This document shows, piece after piece, positions 54,296 through 63,736 of a DNA stretch of 64,000 nucleotides; position 1 is the stretch's first letter; every line of letters begins with the position of its first letter. The position numbers were made by a program, and so were the translations under genes. Source of the stretch: Clostridium novyi NT. Its GTDB lineage: Bacteria; Bacillota; Clostridia; Clostridiales; Clostridiaceae. The notes below the pieces were generated by a model. That model was not told the origin of the DNA and did no database searches. It saw only the letters and a list, made by a program, of their open reading frames with translations. The stretch is taken from contig NC_008593.1 of NCBI RefSeq assembly GCF_000014125.1, positions 1,178,001 to 1,242,000 on the forward strand, read 5' to 3'.

Positions 54296-54505
54296 ATGAA
54301 ACTAGCATTTAATTTTAAAACAGGAAAAAAAGAAGTTATAGATGAAGAGGATACTAAAAAATTAATAGATAGTATTAACTTTTTAAAAGTCGCTAAATAT
54401 TTAATGGGACCTAAAAAGACCAATAAAATAGGAGATATGAGTTTTGTTTTATCTGGTGAAAGGATAAAAGTATCAGATTTAAAATCTGTAGAATTAATTT
54501 TATAA
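54296..54505 (+). CDS. Small conserved hypothetical protein
   Basis: A 69-residue soluble protein, unknown family. Sequence starts MKLAFNFKTGKKEVIDEEDT, then a helix LIDSINFLKVAKYLMGPKKT and two strands (DMSFVLSGERIKVSDLKSVE). GGGGGTAA lies just before ATG. Its terminator hairpin has been interrupted by the second IS copy but the complete hairpin remains on its own side. Confidence 0.65.
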   Translation: MKLAFNFKTGKKEVIDEEDTKKLIDSINFLKVAKYLMGPKKTNKIGDMSFVLSGERIKVSDLKSVELIL

Positions 54506-54521
54506 ATATACTTAAAAATAT

Positions 54522-54550
54522 AAGTGTTATTTTTATAACACTTATATTTT
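54522..54550. repeat. 29-bp target-site duplication, left of IS copy 2
   Basis: Identical to 56163-56191. It covers most of the terminator hairpin (AAGTGTTAT.../ATAACACTT) of the 69-residue gene; the full hairpin here runs from about 54514. Confidence 0.9.
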
Positions 54551-56162
54551 CAGATTGTTCAAAAAGCCCCCAACAATTGGGGGCTTTTGTTTACGCCAAA
54601 ATTCTTTTATGCGATAGCATTCGAAAAATATTTATTATGTATGTTAATTTGGAATAAATTTGAATTAATGTACACAAAAAATAATGCGATAGCACCATGG
54701 CTATCTTTTTCATATTCTGAACTGCCGCTGTAAGTAGGCACTGTTCAGAAACATTTTTAATTCCTCGCATGCGACAATAACGTAGCCCATGTAATTCTTT
54801 TGAATCAGCAAAGCTACGCTCAATCTTTTCTTTACGTCGTTTGTAAATATTTTTACCTTTTTCTGTTTTAGTAAATCTAAAAATTTGATCTTTATAGTCT
54901 TCCCAAACATGACGACGTATAGTTCTATTAATGGATTTATCAGATGTTAAGCAATTATTTTTATATTTGCAAGAAGCACAATGCTCCGCATTACTTACGT
55001 ATTCTTTATAACCTTCCCTTGTAGTAGTTCTATATTTTAAAAAGCAATTATTAATACACACATATCCATCTAATTCTTTAACATACTGAAATCTATATTT
55101 TGTATATTTTCCTTTAACATGGGGTCCTAAACGGAACCCAAAAACACCTTGATAATTTTTGTCTGAAATTTGTTTACAAATAGGATTCGTAGAATATCCG
55201 GCATCTGCTACTAAATATTTTGTATTAAAATTAAACTTTTCTATTTGAGTTTCTATTCTTTTAACATAAGGATCTACATCGTTTATATTCCCGGGAGTAA
55301 CATGAACGTCCGTTATAATATTATACTTTCCGTCAACAGTTCTATGATCTAAATAAAAAAAGCCTTTAGGTTTTCCATCTCTAACCATATATCCACTGTC
55401 TGGATCAGTTGTACTTACTTTTATTTCCTTAGTTTCAGCTATTTTAGTCTTTTTTTTTAGAGGTTTTTTATTATGATTAATTCTATCTTTATTAATGTCA
55501 TTCTCTAATTCATCAAAGTATTCCTTTGTGGATTTAGTTATTTCTTTTTTAATAAATTTATGTTTATTAGCGTTAGCTTTTAAGTGAGTAGAATCAGTAT
55601 ATAGAATTTTGCCATCAACCAAGTTTCTATTAATAGCTTGAAATACAATATTATCAAATATTTCTTGATGTATATTTGTATTACTAAATCTTTTTGTTCT
55701 ATTCTGGCTTATAGTGGAATGACTTGGTATTTTATCAGTAAGTCCATATCCCAAAAACCATCTGTAAGCTACATTTACCTGGATTTCTTTTACAAGCTGA
55801 CGCTCTGAACGTATACCAAATAGGTATCCGATAAAAAGCATTTTAAATAATACAACTGGGTCTACTGAAGGTCTTCCATTATCAGGACAATATAAATCCT
55901 TAGTTAAATCTCTTATAAATGAAAAGTCTATGTATTTATCTATCTTTCTAAGTATGTGATTTTCAGGTACTAAATTTTCTATATAAACTAGTTCTAATTG
56001 ATTTTGTTTTCTTTCATTATTAGTAAGCATTTTTCCTCCGTAGGAGCCCTAACGGGCTAAAAGATTTATTGTTCTAAAATATATATTCTACATAAACACT
56101 AAAAATCCTTTTTGTAATAAATGTAAAAAGGCTGTTGACAAATTATGTTTATCAACAGCCTG
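54551..56162 (-). mobile_element. IS1182-family insertion sequence, copy 2 (1612 bp, inverted)
   Basis: Same length, ends (CAGATTGTTC at 54551, CAGGCTG at the other end on the minus strand), gene and terminal terminators as copy 1 at 33893-35504. Its own 29-bp duplication shows independent insertion. Terminators lie near 54561-54588 and 56125-56160. Confidence 0.92.
54591..56030 (-). CDS. IS1182-family transposase
   Basis: A 479-residue transposase, full length and nearly identical to that of copy 1. Differences seen are Pro for Ala before DNGRPS, Lys for Thr in [13 protein letters not shown], Val for Leu and Ser for Tyr in [15 protein letters not shown], Arg for Ser in [10 protein letters not shown] and Asn for Ser in GKNIYKRR. 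The catalytic Asp/Asp/Glu regions ([27 protein letters not shown]) are unchanged, so both copies could be active. Start after CTACGGAGGAAAA. Confidence 0.93.
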   Translation of the reverse strand: MLTNNERKQNQLELVYIENLVPENHILRKIDKYIDFSFIRDLTKDLYCPDNGRPSVDPVVLFKMLFIGYLFGIRSERQLVKEIQVNVAYRWFLGYGLTDKIPSHSTISQNRTKRFSNTNIHQEIFDNIVFQAINRNLVDGKILYTDSTHLKANANKHKFIKKEITKSTKEYFDELENDINKDRINHNKKPLKKKTKIAETKEIKVSTTDPDSGYMVRDGKPKGFFYLDHRTVDGKYNIITDVHVTPGNINDVDPYVKRIETQIEKFNFNTKYLVADAGYSTNPICKQISDKNYQGVFGFRLGPHVKGKYTKYRFQYVKELDGYVCINNCFLKYRTTTREGYKEYVSNAEHCASCKYKNNCLTSDKSINRTIRRHVWEDYKDQIFRFTKTEKGKNIYKRRKEKIERSFADSKELHGLRYCRMRGIKNVSEQCLLTAAVQNMKKIAMVLSHYFLCTLIQIYSKLTYIINIFRMLSHKRILA

Positions 56163-56191
56163 AAGTGTTATTTTTATAACACTTATATTTT
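56163..56191. repeat. 29-bp target-site duplication, right of IS copy 2
   Basis: Exact repeat of 54522-54550. Confidence 0.9.
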
Positions 56192-56203
56192 TTTATAAAT
56201 AAA

Positions 56204-56232
56204 TTGAAATTTTTTTGTATACGTTATAATAT
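56204..56232 (+). promoter_or_regulatory. Probable promoter of the ROK kinase gene
   Basis: TTGAAA (56204-56209), 17-nt spacer, TAATAT (56227-56232); an overlapping TATAAT lies at 56225. It is only 13 bp beyond the IS duplication, so it survived insertion. Confidence 0.5.
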
Positions 56233-56305
56233 ATTTTAGTAAGCAAACTATTATAAGATAAATATTTTTCAGAATTTATATTAATTGGACTAAGGAGGAA
56301 TAAAA

Positions 56306-57274
56306 ATGCGTATAGGTATTGATTTAGGGGGGACAAATATTGCAGCGGGTTTAGTAAATAACGATGGAGCGTTAATTTACAAAGATAGCATAAAAACAAA
56401 CTTAGAATGCAATGGTAAATTCATAATATATGATATGGTAAAATTAATAGAAAGTATTTTAATAGAAAATAATTTAAAGATAAGTGATATAAATTCAATA
56501 GGAATAGGCGTGCCGGGAACTGTTAAATATGAAGAGGGCGTTGTTGTTGAATGCGTAAATCTTCATTGGAAGGAAGTTTATCTTGCAAAAGATATTAATG
56601 CAAAATTAAAGGAAAGTTTTAATACAGAAAATGATATTAAAGTATTCATAGAAAATGATGCTAATGCCGCTGCTTTAGGTGAATATTTAGCTGGTAGCAT
56701 GAAAAATTGTAACAGTGCTATACTAATAACACTTGGAACTGGTGTTGGTGGTGGAATGGTATTAAACGGAAAAGTCCATAGAGGAAAAGATGGAGCTGCT
56801 TTAGAAATCGGACATATGATAGTTGGAGAAAACTTCTATAATTGTTCTTGCGGAAATAACGGATGTTTTGAAACATTTGCATCTGCTACAGCAATCATAA
56901 AATATGCTCAAGAATTAATTAAAAATGGTGAAAAAAGCATAATAACTGATAAAGTTCAAGGAGATTTAAGTAAAATCGATGCAAAAGTTGTGTTTGATTC
57001 TGCTAGAGAAGGGGACAAGGTTGGAAATCTTACACTAGATAGATTTATAAAATACCTAGGAACTGGAATAAATAACATAATAAATATATTAGACTTAGAT
57101 GTTATTTCAATTGGTGGTGGAGTAGTTGCAGGCTCTGACTTATTTATGGATAGATTAATAAATTATATAAATGAACATAAGTTATTTAAAGGATTAAAGC
57201 TTTGTAAAATAGAAAAGGCTGAACTAGGAAATGATGCTGGAATCATTGGAGCAGCATTATTGGATAGAATGTAA
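56306..57274 (+). CDS. ROK-family sugar kinase (glucokinase)
   Basis: A 322-residue kinase. The phosphate-binding motif is IGIDLGGTNIAAGLV (about 3-17); ENDANAAALGEYLAGS (about 115-130) holds the catalytic Asp; LGTGVGGGMVLNGKVHRG and EIGHMIV follow; the ROK zinc motif is CSCGNNGCFET (about 188-198). Length and motifs fit the Firmicute glucokinase GlcK. It phosphorylates glucose (or related hexose) with ATP in the cytoplasm. Start after AAGGAGGAATAAAA. Its terminator follows at 57300. Confidence 0.9.
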   Translation: MRIGIDLGGTNIAAGLVNNDGALIYKDSIKTNLECNGKFIIYDMVKLIESILIENNLKISDINSIGIGVPGTVKYEEGVVVECVNLHWKEVYLAKDINAKLKESFNTENDIKVFIENDANAAALGEYLAGSMKNCNSAILITLGTGVGGGMVLNGKVHRGKDGAALEIGHMIVGENFYNCSCGNNGCFETFASATAIIKYAQELIKNGEKSIITDKVQGDLSKIDAKVVFDSAREGDKVGNLTLDRFIKYLGTGINNIINILDLDVISIGGGVVAGSDLFMDRLINYINEHKLFKGLKLCKIEKAELGNDAGIIGAALLDRM

Positions 57275-57299
57275 AGAGTAAATAAATTCAAACTTTTCA

Positions 57300-57330
57300 A
57301 AAAGAACCTACATCAAATAGGTTCTTTTCT
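57300..57330. terminator. Terminator between the ROK kinase and the convergent small gene
   Basis: AAAGAACCTA/TAGGTTCTTT stem, 7-nt loop, T run. Confidence 0.82.
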
Positions 57331-57354
57331 TTATTTAAACGCAGTATTTATTTT

Positions 57355-57630
57355 TTAATAACCAAATTGTTTTGCTCTTTCTAAGTAGCTCATTATAATG
57401 CTATAATCAATACTATAAATACTTTTTCTGTTTACCATTTCCAGTATTTGCGATGATATATTAGGGAATTTCTTTGTTAATGTGTTTTCTACAAATTTTC
57501 CGATCTTAGAAAGCCATGTTAAATAATCTTTTTCAAATTTTACATCTATTCCATGCTCTACTCCTAAGTTATATTCCCTTGTAAATTTGTCACTGTATGA
57601 TCTTCCTATTTTTATTAAATTATTGATCAT
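57355..57630 (-). CDS. Conserved hypothetical protein
   Basis: A 91-residue soluble helical protein of unknown function. Sequence features are INNLIKIGRSYSDKFTREYN at the start, KFEKDYLTWLSKIGKFVENT in the middle and YSIIMSYLERAKQFGY at the end. A GGATGGTGATATT site precedes the ATG and the terminator at 57300 lies past its stop. The order of helix-rich segments resembles small phage- or toxin-antitoxin-related proteins of AbiV/DUF type, but no confident match was made. Confidence 0.55.
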   Translation of the reverse strand: MINNLIKIGRSYSDKFTREYNLGVEHGIDVKFEKDYLTWLSKIGKFVENTLTKKFPNISSQILEMVNRKSIYSIDYSIIMSYLERAKQFGY

Positions 57631-57903
57631 AATATCACCATCCTTAAATAGTATATGTTATATATAATATACTATACTTTATATGCTAAAATCAATAGAT
57701 TTTGTGAAAAAAATTCATTTTTTTCTAAAAAATAATATATAGTATAACATAATTATATTAATACTATATATTATTCCTATTCAATATATATGTATATATA
57801 TGTTTTTAACACACTGTTTATTTTCTTTTTATAAATTTACTGTAACCAAATCTAAACTACTAAAATATTTTAATTATTAGAGTGGTTAGGAGGAGGCGTA
57901 GAA

Positions 57904-58890
57904 ATGAAATATGAAATAATAGATTGTATAGATGCTGGAACGGAATATTGTCCTTGCCATTTATCAGAAACTGGGGATTGCATTTTGTGTTCAGAGCTTT
58001 GTAGTAAAACATTTTGTGATTGCGTCAATTGGAAAGGTACTTGTATATATCAAGAATTCATTTGGAATGGTAAAAAAGCTAAAGAAGGAAGAAAGACATA
58101 TAGTTGTAAATTAATAAATAAGGATCTAGTGGAAGAAAACCTATTAATACTTAAAATTAAAGTACCCTATGAATTATCAGAAAGTTTAGTTCATCCAGGC
58201 AGTTTAGTCTTTTTAAGAAATCCAGAAAGTGAAGTATTCTATAATTCTCCTATTTCTATTATGAACGTTAACACTGAAAAAAGTATTATATCATTAGCAA
58301 TAGAAATTAAGGGTACTAAGACTAAAAAAATTGAAGATATAAATATTGGAGAAGAAATTTTAGTAAAAGGACCATTTTGGAATGGAGTATTAGGATTAAG
58401 ACATATTTTAAAATGCAATAACGGTAGGGCAATAGTTGTAGCTAGAGGTATAGGAATGGCACCTATGTTATCTGTAATAAAAAAGCTTTGTGCTAATGGA
58501 AATAAGGTTACGGTTATTATAGACAAAGGAAGATATAGCAATATTTTTATAAAAGAGTACTTAGATGTCTATGATGTTGAAATAATTGAATGTTCCACAT
58601 TATTAATAGACGGAGAACTTACAGAAGAGTTAAAGGAATTACTCTCAAAGTTTCTAAAAGATGAAGACATTAACTTAATACATTGTTCGGGAGCAGATAT
58701 ACTCAATTATAAAGTAATGAAATATATAGGAGATAATATAAATTATTCTTGTTGTAACAATGCAAAAATGTGCTGTGGTGAAGGTATGTGTGGTGCATGT
58801 ACTCTAAGTTATGAAGGAGATAAAATTAGAAGAATGTGTAAACTTCAAGTTGATCCTAAATATGTATTTGAAAGGAGAAGACTAATATGA
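57904..58890 (+). CDS. FAD/NAD-binding ferredoxin reductase-like protein with extra N-terminal Cys domain
   Basis: A 328-residue protein in three parts. Residues 1-50 carry nine cysteines (8, 16, 18, 26, 29, 33, 38, 40, 47), enough for one or two Fe-S clusters. About 65-250 is a ferredoxin-reductase-like FAD/NAD module (NSPISIMNVNT, VVARGIGMAPMLSVI). The C-terminus CCGEGMCGACT with a final Cys is the 2Fe-2S site of PyrK-type electron-transfer subunits. The gene overlaps the next by four bases (ATGA), forming a redox pair. No pyrD is nearby, so a pyrimidine role is unlikely. Start after AGGAGGCG. Confidence 0.75.
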   Translation: MKYEIIDCIDAGTEYCPCHLSETGDCILCSELCSKTFCDCVNWKGTCIYQEFIWNGKKAKEGRKTYSCKLINKDLVEENLLILKIKVPYELSESLVHPGSLVFLRNPESEVFYNSPISIMNVNTEKSIISLAIEIKGTKTKKIEDINIGEEILVKGPFWNGVLGLRHILKCNNGRAIVVARGIGMAPMLSVIKKLCANGNKVTVIIDKGRYSNIFIKEYLDVYDVEIIECSTLLIDGELTEELKELLSKFLKDEDINLIHCSGADILNYKVMKYIGDNINYSCCNNAKMCCGEGMCGACTLSYEGDKIRRMCKLQVDPKYVFERRRLI

Positions 58891-60164
58891 AAATCGTAAT
58901 AATTGGAGGCGGATGGTCTGGATGTGCAGCGGCTATTACTGCTAAAAAAGCAGGGGCAGATGTAGCATTATATGAAAAAACAGATATGTTACTTGGACTT
59001 GGTAACGTTGGTGGAATAATGAGGAATAATGGAAGATATACAGCCAGTGAAGAATTAATAGCACTTGGAGCAGGTGATCTAATTAACATAACTGATAAAA
59101 ATACAAGACATAAAAATATAGATTTTCCAGGACATGAACATGCATGGCTTTATGATGTAAACCTCATTGAAGCAGAAGTTAGAAAGTATCTTATAGATAT
59201 AGGAATAGATATACATTTAATTTCTAGGGTAGTAAACGTAGAAAAGGAAGGCAACAAAATAAAAGGAGTATATTTAAGTGATGGAACTTATGTAGAAGGA
59301 GATGCATTTATAGAAACAACAGGCACAACAGGACCTATGGGAAATTGTCTAAGATACGGGAATGGTTGCTCTATGTGTATATTAAGATGCCCTGCATTTG
59401 GTCCTAGAATTAGTATAAGCAAACGAGCTGGAATAGAAGATTTAAAAGGAGAAAGAGCAGACGAAGTATATGGAGCATTTAGTGGATCATGTAAGCTTTG
59501 CAAAGAAAGTATAGATCCTAAAATAGTAAAAGAATTAGAGGAAAAAGGCGTAGTTATTTTAAAAGTTCCTAAAGAAGATGTTAATTTTGATAAATTAAAA
59601 GTAAAGGTATGTCAACAATACGCACTAAAAGAATTTGCAGAAAACGTAGTACTTTTAGATACAGGACATGTAAAACTTATGACTTGCTTTTATCCATTGC
59701 AAAAACTAAGAAAAATTAAAGGATTGGAGCATGTAAAATATGTTGATCCATATGCAGGTGGTAAAGGAAATTCAGTAAGATATCTAGCTATTACTCCAAG
59801 AGATAATGCAATGAAAGTAATTGGATTAGACAATTTATTCTGTGGTGGAGAAAAATCTGGACTTTTCGTAGGTCATACAGAGGCAATATCTACAGGTTCT
59901 CTTGCAGGAGCTAATGCTGTTAGACACGCAGCAGGTAAAAACATGATTGTGCTTCCAAATGAAACAGTAATCGGCGATATCATTGACTTTGCAAATAAGA
60001 AATTTTTAAAAGATAAAGATAAAAAAAGCAGATTCACATTTGCAGGCTCAATATACTTTAATAGAATGAAAGAAATAGGATTATATAGTACAGATAGCAA
60101 AGAAATAGAAGATAGGATTACAAGACTTGGTCTTAAAGGAATATTCAACGAAAAGGTTGTTTAA
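58887..60164 (+). CDS. FAD-dependent oxidoreductase partner with internal Cys motifs
   Basis: A 425-residue flavoprotein. The FAD motif is IIGGGWSGCAAAITAKKAGA (about 4-23). The insert region has CSMCILRCPAFGPRISI and SGSCKLCKE, seven cysteines that could bind an Fe-S cluster. The C-terminal flavin segment GLDNLFCGGEKSGLFVGHTE then AISTGSLAGANAVRHAAG resembles the GidA/TrmFO-type closing motif. Substrate unknown. Together with the upstream gene it should move electrons from NAD(P)H through Fe-S centres to this flavin, or back. Confidence 0.75.
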   Translation: MKIVIIGGGWSGCAAAITAKKAGADVALYEKTDMLLGLGNVGGIMRNNGRYTASEELIALGAGDLINITDKNTRHKNIDFPGHEHAWLYDVNLIEAEVRKYLIDIGIDIHLISRVVNVEKEGNKIKGVYLSDGTYVEGDAFIETTGTTGPMGNCLRYGNGCSMCILRCPAFGPRISISKRAGIEDLKGERADEVYGAFSGSCKLCKESIDPKIVKELEEKGVVILKVPKEDVNFDKLKVKVCQQYALKEFAENVVLLDTGHVKLMTCFYPLQKLRKIKGLEHVKYVDPYAGGKGNSVRYLAITPRDNAMKVIGLDNLFCGGEKSGLFVGHTEAISTGSLAGANAVRHAAGKNMIVLPNETVIGDIIDFANKKFLKDKDKKSRFTFAGSIYFNRMKEIGLYSTDSKEIEDRITRLGLKGIFNEKVV

Positions 60165-60168
60165 ATAA

Positions 60169-60200
60169 TAAAGACACTCACAAATGGGTGTCTTTTTTGT
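60169..60200 (+). terminator. Terminator after the redox pair
   Basis: AAGACACTCA pairs with TGGGTGTCTT around CAAA, then TTTTG. Confidence 0.82.
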
Positions 60201-60237
60201 GTGAATTTAATATAATAATATAGAGAATATTAAAAAT

Positions 60238-60266
60238 AAAAGCTTGATGAAAAACATCAAGCTTTT
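60238..60266 (-). terminator. Terminator for the minus-strand small gene
   Basis: Perfect 12-bp stem AAAAGCTTGATG/CATCAAGCTTTT, 5-nt loop; on the minus strand a T-rich run follows. Confidence 0.75.
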
Positions 60267-60315
60267 ATATTGAGATATAGGATCTTTACGTTGGAATAAA
60301 AGTTTCTAGTTTAAT

Positions 60316-60609
60316 CTAGTGTTTATGCAAATAATAATAAGTGAACAATATCATTGCTGATAAGATTAAAAAATATACGTCGGTAGATTTAATAATTCTA
60401 TCTGTTGAAAACACTAACTTAGTTATAAAAGTACTTATCAGACTAGTTACTATAGGATTAATATACCCTTTTATATTAGTCCTAATTTTTTTGCTTATTA
60501 TTTTGCCTTTATAATTATTTTTACGGTAGCTTCTTTTTTTAGTGTTTTTCATAGAATTAGCTTTCTTAAACATATTAGCATATTTATGAAAAATAAAAGA
60601 AACTAACAC
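60316..60609 (-). CDS. Small basic membrane-associated protein, unknown function
   Basis: A 97-residue protein. GTG at 60609 has AAAGGAGGTC eight bases upstream and is preferred to the longer frame. The middle is strongly basic (KKANSMKNTKKRSYRKNNYK then GKIISKKIRTNIKGYINP), and the C-terminal third has a hydrophobic helix (FLILSAMILFTYYYL) and a short His/Lys tail. No family was recognised. The high charge and single helix suggest a small peripheral or single-pass membrane protein. Confidence 0.6.
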   Translation of the reverse strand: MLVSFIFHKYANMFKKANSMKNTKKRSYRKNNYKGKIISKKIRTNIKGYINPIVTSLISTFITKLVFSTDRIIKSTDVYFLILSAMILFTYYYLHKH

Positions 60610-60755
60610 GTTAAGACCTCCTTTCAAAGATAATTCCAACGCAATTTCATTATAACATTTTTTGGAAAATATTTAAATTAATATATTCTGAATTAAACTA
60701 GGTTAGTTTTAATTTATTACTAATTTTTAAAATATGATTAAATGGAGGTGGCATT

Positions 60756-61338
60756 GTGAAGCTAACACCAAAACAGAAAATATTTTGTGATGAGTATCTA
60801 GTGGATCTCAATGCCACTAGAGCTTATAAAACAGCCTATAAAAACATAAAAAAGATGAAACTACAAATGCAGTAGCAAGTATAATGTTAAGGTTAAAGAC
60901 TATATTGACAAGCGAATGAAGGATAGAGAAAAAAGAACGGAGATAACACAAGATATGGTTATTTAGGAAATATCCAAAATAGCATTTGCAAAAGGAACTT
61001 ATTATGCTAAAGTAGTTGAAAAATCTTATATGAAACCTATTTTAGATGACCGAGGACATAAGGTTGATGAAGAAGAAGTCTTTTATAAAGATGTTGTAGT
61101 TATAGAAACTGATAATTTAACAGAGAACCAAAAGAGAGCAATATCATCAATAAAAAGGACTAAGTTTGGAATATCAGTTGAAACTTGTGACAAGGTTAAA
61201 GCCTTAGAGCTATTAGGTAAGCATTTAGGTATGTTTACTGATAAAGTTGAGGTAAATGTCAACATGAATGTTAATAATCCATTTGAGAACTTAACAACAG
61301 AGCAGCTATTAAAATTAGCTGGTGAAGAAGATGGATAA
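60756..61338 (+). pseudogene. Phage terminase small subunit, disrupted
   Basis: GGAGGTG precedes GTG 60756, which reads KLTPKQKIFCDEYLVDLNAT then RAYKTAYKNIK, the classic terminase small-subunit N-terminus (helix-turn-helix). A frameshift lies near 60850, bases are missing before the next conserved block, and TAG at 60964-60966 interrupts EISKIAFAKG. The rest (EDLTENQKRAI-type segment TDNLTENQKRAISSIKRTKF to the end) is open to 61338. The product cannot be made whole. Confidence 0.8.
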
Positions 61339-62057
61339 AAAGTTAATAGAATTAGGAGCAAAGATAGAATTTGCAAAGCGTAGGTTATTTTTTTATTACA
61401 ATTTAATAGCACCAGACTTCTATAAGAAAAACAGAAAGTATCTAGTAGAGTTTTGCAATGACCTTCAGGAGTTTTATGAAAGATATGAACATGAGATTCT
61501 TATTATAAATATGCTGCCTAGACATGGAAAGTCAAGAACTGCATCAATGTTTACTCAATAGGTATTTGGTAAAAACAAAAATGAAAAAGTTATGACAGGA
61601 TCATATAACGAAACATTATCAACTATTTTCTCCAAGAATGTAAGAAATGCAATACAAGAAGTTAAAGGGGATAAGGATAAGATAGTATTTACTGATATAT
61701 TCTCAGGAGTAAGTATAAAACAAGGTGATGGAGCTATGAATTTATGGTTCTTAGAAAGTGGATATAATAATTACTTGGCAACTTCTCCAACAGGAACTGC
61801 TACTGGTTTTGGTTATAGCCTTATGATTATATATGGCTTAATTAAAAATGCAGAAGAAACCTACAACGAGAATGTACTTGAAAAGCATTGAGAAATTGAT
61901 TTACTAATACTATGATATCAAGACTTGAAGAAGGCGGAAAGATAATAATTATAAAGATTTTATTTACAATGTTTATAATTCATCTAGAACTATAGGAAGA
62001 TTTGAACTACTTAAAAGAAATATAAATGCAGATATAGAAACAATAATAAAAAAATAA
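61331..62057 (+). pseudogene. Phage terminase large subunit, disrupted, with unassigned tail
   Basis: The start overlaps the small-subunit stop. IINMLPRHGKSRTASMFTQ holds the Walker A-like motif of the terminase ATPase. TAG at 61559-61561 interrupts it, then NEKVMTGSYNETLSTIFSKN and FSGVSIKQGDG continue to a stop at 61891. TNTMISRLEEGGKIIII after it is a further terminase segment in another frame, leading into an unassigned end (VYNSSRTIGRFELLKRNINA) to 62057. The nuclease domain is missing. A relic of a prophage packaging module. Confidence 0.75.
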
Positions 62058-62314
62058 AAAGTAGTATTGCTTAACACTAAACACCCAAACACAAAGCCCT
62101 AGACTAACCCTAGAGCTTTTGTTATTTTCTAAAAATTTCAGAAGTTATAAATAATTTGTTTACGTCATTAACTAAGTTATATGTAAATATAAGTTAGTGA
62201 AGAAATTCATGCAACAATTGATTTAGCTCTTAAAAAGTAACTAAAAATTGAATAAAAAGGATAATTAGAGGAACATTAATTAATAAATTAATAATGTTTA
62301 AAGGAGTTGCTTTT
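62058..62314. other. Intergenic region with a weak hairpin
   Basis: A hairpin at about 62090-62126 (ACAAAGCCCTAG region with CTAGAGCTTTTGT) may be a leftover phage or gene terminator. The remaining 190 bp before the ferritin-like gene are AT-rich with no clear promoter. Confidence 0.4.
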
Positions 62315-63559
62315 ATGAGTTTAAATCCATTTGAAGAAAAACCAGTTTGTGTTGAATCTACTATTGAAGATTGGGGGAAGTTGTATCCTCAAAAGTATGA
62401 TAAAAATGAAGTAGATCCATATACTAAAACACGTATAATTTTAATGAACGGCACAGAATTTGAAGCTAATTGGTTTTCACATCAATTTTCACGTCACTGT
62501 GATAATAATGATGTAAGACGAGAATTGGCTCTGATGAGAAGAGTGGAACAGCAACAACAAAAAAAGATAAGTAATTTAAGACCATTAAATGAAACCATAT
62601 TAGAAACAACTATAAGTTATGAACAACTTGCAGTTGATTTAACTTGTGCTCTTGCAAAAAATGAAAAAGATTCTGATGTAAAAAATGCACTTAATTTTGC
62701 ATTGCTTGAGGATTTTGACCATTTGTATAGATATGCAGATTTGCTTGAGATGGAACAAGGTGTAAAGGCCGAAAAGCTAGTAGGACATTATACTGAAATC
62801 ATGCCAGGAAGACCAACAATATCACATCATCGTCATCCTTATGATTCCATAAAAAGATCTACTGATTCCAAGAAGGCTGATTTGTTAACAAATCTTAATA
62901 TAGGAATTATAACTGCAGCAGAACAACAAACAATGAATTATTACATGAATGTTAGTTCTTTATATAAAAGTGATATAGGTAGAAAACTGTATTTAGAAAT
63001 TGGAATGGTAGAAGAACAACACGTTAGTCAATATGGAAGTTTAAAAGATACTAGATGTACATGGTTTGAAGAACTTTTAATGCATGAGTATACAGAATGT
63101 TATTTATATTATTCATGCTATGAAGATGAAAAAGATGAAAATATAAAAAATATATGGGAAAAATGTTTTATTCAAGAAGTTGCTCACTTACACAAAGCAG
63201 TAGAACTTTTAAGAAAGTATGAAAATAAAGATTGGCAACAAGTGATACCAAATGGAACATTTCCAAAGTTGCTTAATTTAGGACCAAATAAAGAATATTT
63301 AAGAGAAATATTAAAGACTGCAAGATTAACAGCTAAAAGGGAAGATTACGCAGAAGTTGATACACTTCCAGATGATTATGATTTCTTTAAATATCAAAAC
63401 ATTGTAAATAAAAATCTTAATGATGTTGCAAGTCATGTAGTTATAGAGGATTATATAAATAAAAAAGGAATGGATTATAGATTTGAGGAATCACCTAATC
63501 CAATAAATGAACTTAGAGATAGAAAACGTGATAATACAACTGTTGGTAGAATTAAATAG
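62315..63559 (+). CDS. Large ferritin-like-domain protein, unknown function
   Basis: A 414-residue soluble protein. ATG 62315 has AAAGGAG six to eight bases upstream and is preferred to the ATG at 62294. Helices with metal-ligand-like residues occur repeatedly: LLEDFDHLYRYADLLEME (about 134-151), GMVEEQHVSQYGSL, LMHEYTECYLYYSCYEDE and FIQEVAHLHKAVELL, the E...ExxH pattern of ferritin-like diiron proteins. The N-terminal 60 residues are a separate region (ILMNGTEFEANWFSHQFSRH). Possible roles are diiron oxidase or oxygen/peroxide response; this is inference. No partner gene is adjacent. Confidence 0.65.
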   Translation: MSLNPFEEKPVCVESTIEDWGKLYPQKYDKNEVDPYTKTRIILMNGTEFEANWFSHQFSRHCDNNDVRRELALMRRVEQQQQKKISNLRPLNETILETTISYEQLAVDLTCALAKNEKDSDVKNALNFALLEDFDHLYRYADLLEMEQGVKAEKLVGHYTEIMPGRPTISHHRHPYDSIKRSTDSKKADLLTNLNIGIITAAEQQTMNYYMNVSSLYKSDIGRKLYLEIGMVEEQHVSQYGSLKDTRCTWFEELLMHEYTECYLYYSCYEDEKDENIKNIWEKCFIQEVAHLHKAVELLRKYENKDWQQVIPNGTFPKLLNLGPNKEYLREILKTARLTAKREDYAEVDTLPDDYDFFKYQNIVNKNLNDVASHVVIEDYINKKGMDYRFEESPNPINELRDRKRDNTTVGRIK

Positions 63560-63608
63560 TTTTAAAAAATAAACTTTTATTGTTTTTTAGATAAAAATAA
63601 TTTTATAA

Positions 63609-63624
63609 TTCTACATATGTAGAA
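63609..63624. promoter_or_regulatory. 16-bp palindrome with a BlaI/CopY-type core
   Basis: TTCTACATATGTAGAA is a perfect palindrome whose centre TACATATGTA fits the TACA-n2-TGTA operator of BlaI/MecI/CopY repressors. It lies between the ferritin-like gene and the secreted-protein promoter. Confidence 0.35.
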
Positions 63625-63629
63625 GATTT

Positions 63630-63670
63630 TAGGATATTGATAAATTTAATTTATTAATATCCTTTTGTTT
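63630..63670 (+). terminator. Terminator after the ferritin-like gene
   Basis: AGGATATTGATAA pairs (one G-T or mismatch) with TTATTAATATCCT, then TTTTG. Confidence 0.75.
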
Positions 63671-63736
63671 TATGTTTTATTTTATTGAAAAAATATACAA
63701 TATTTAATTATATTTAGCAAAATATGAAAATATTAA

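Noticed and set aside
58239..58541. Antisense frame within the redox reductase gene
   Set aside because: Full overlap with a recognised gene and no initiation signals.
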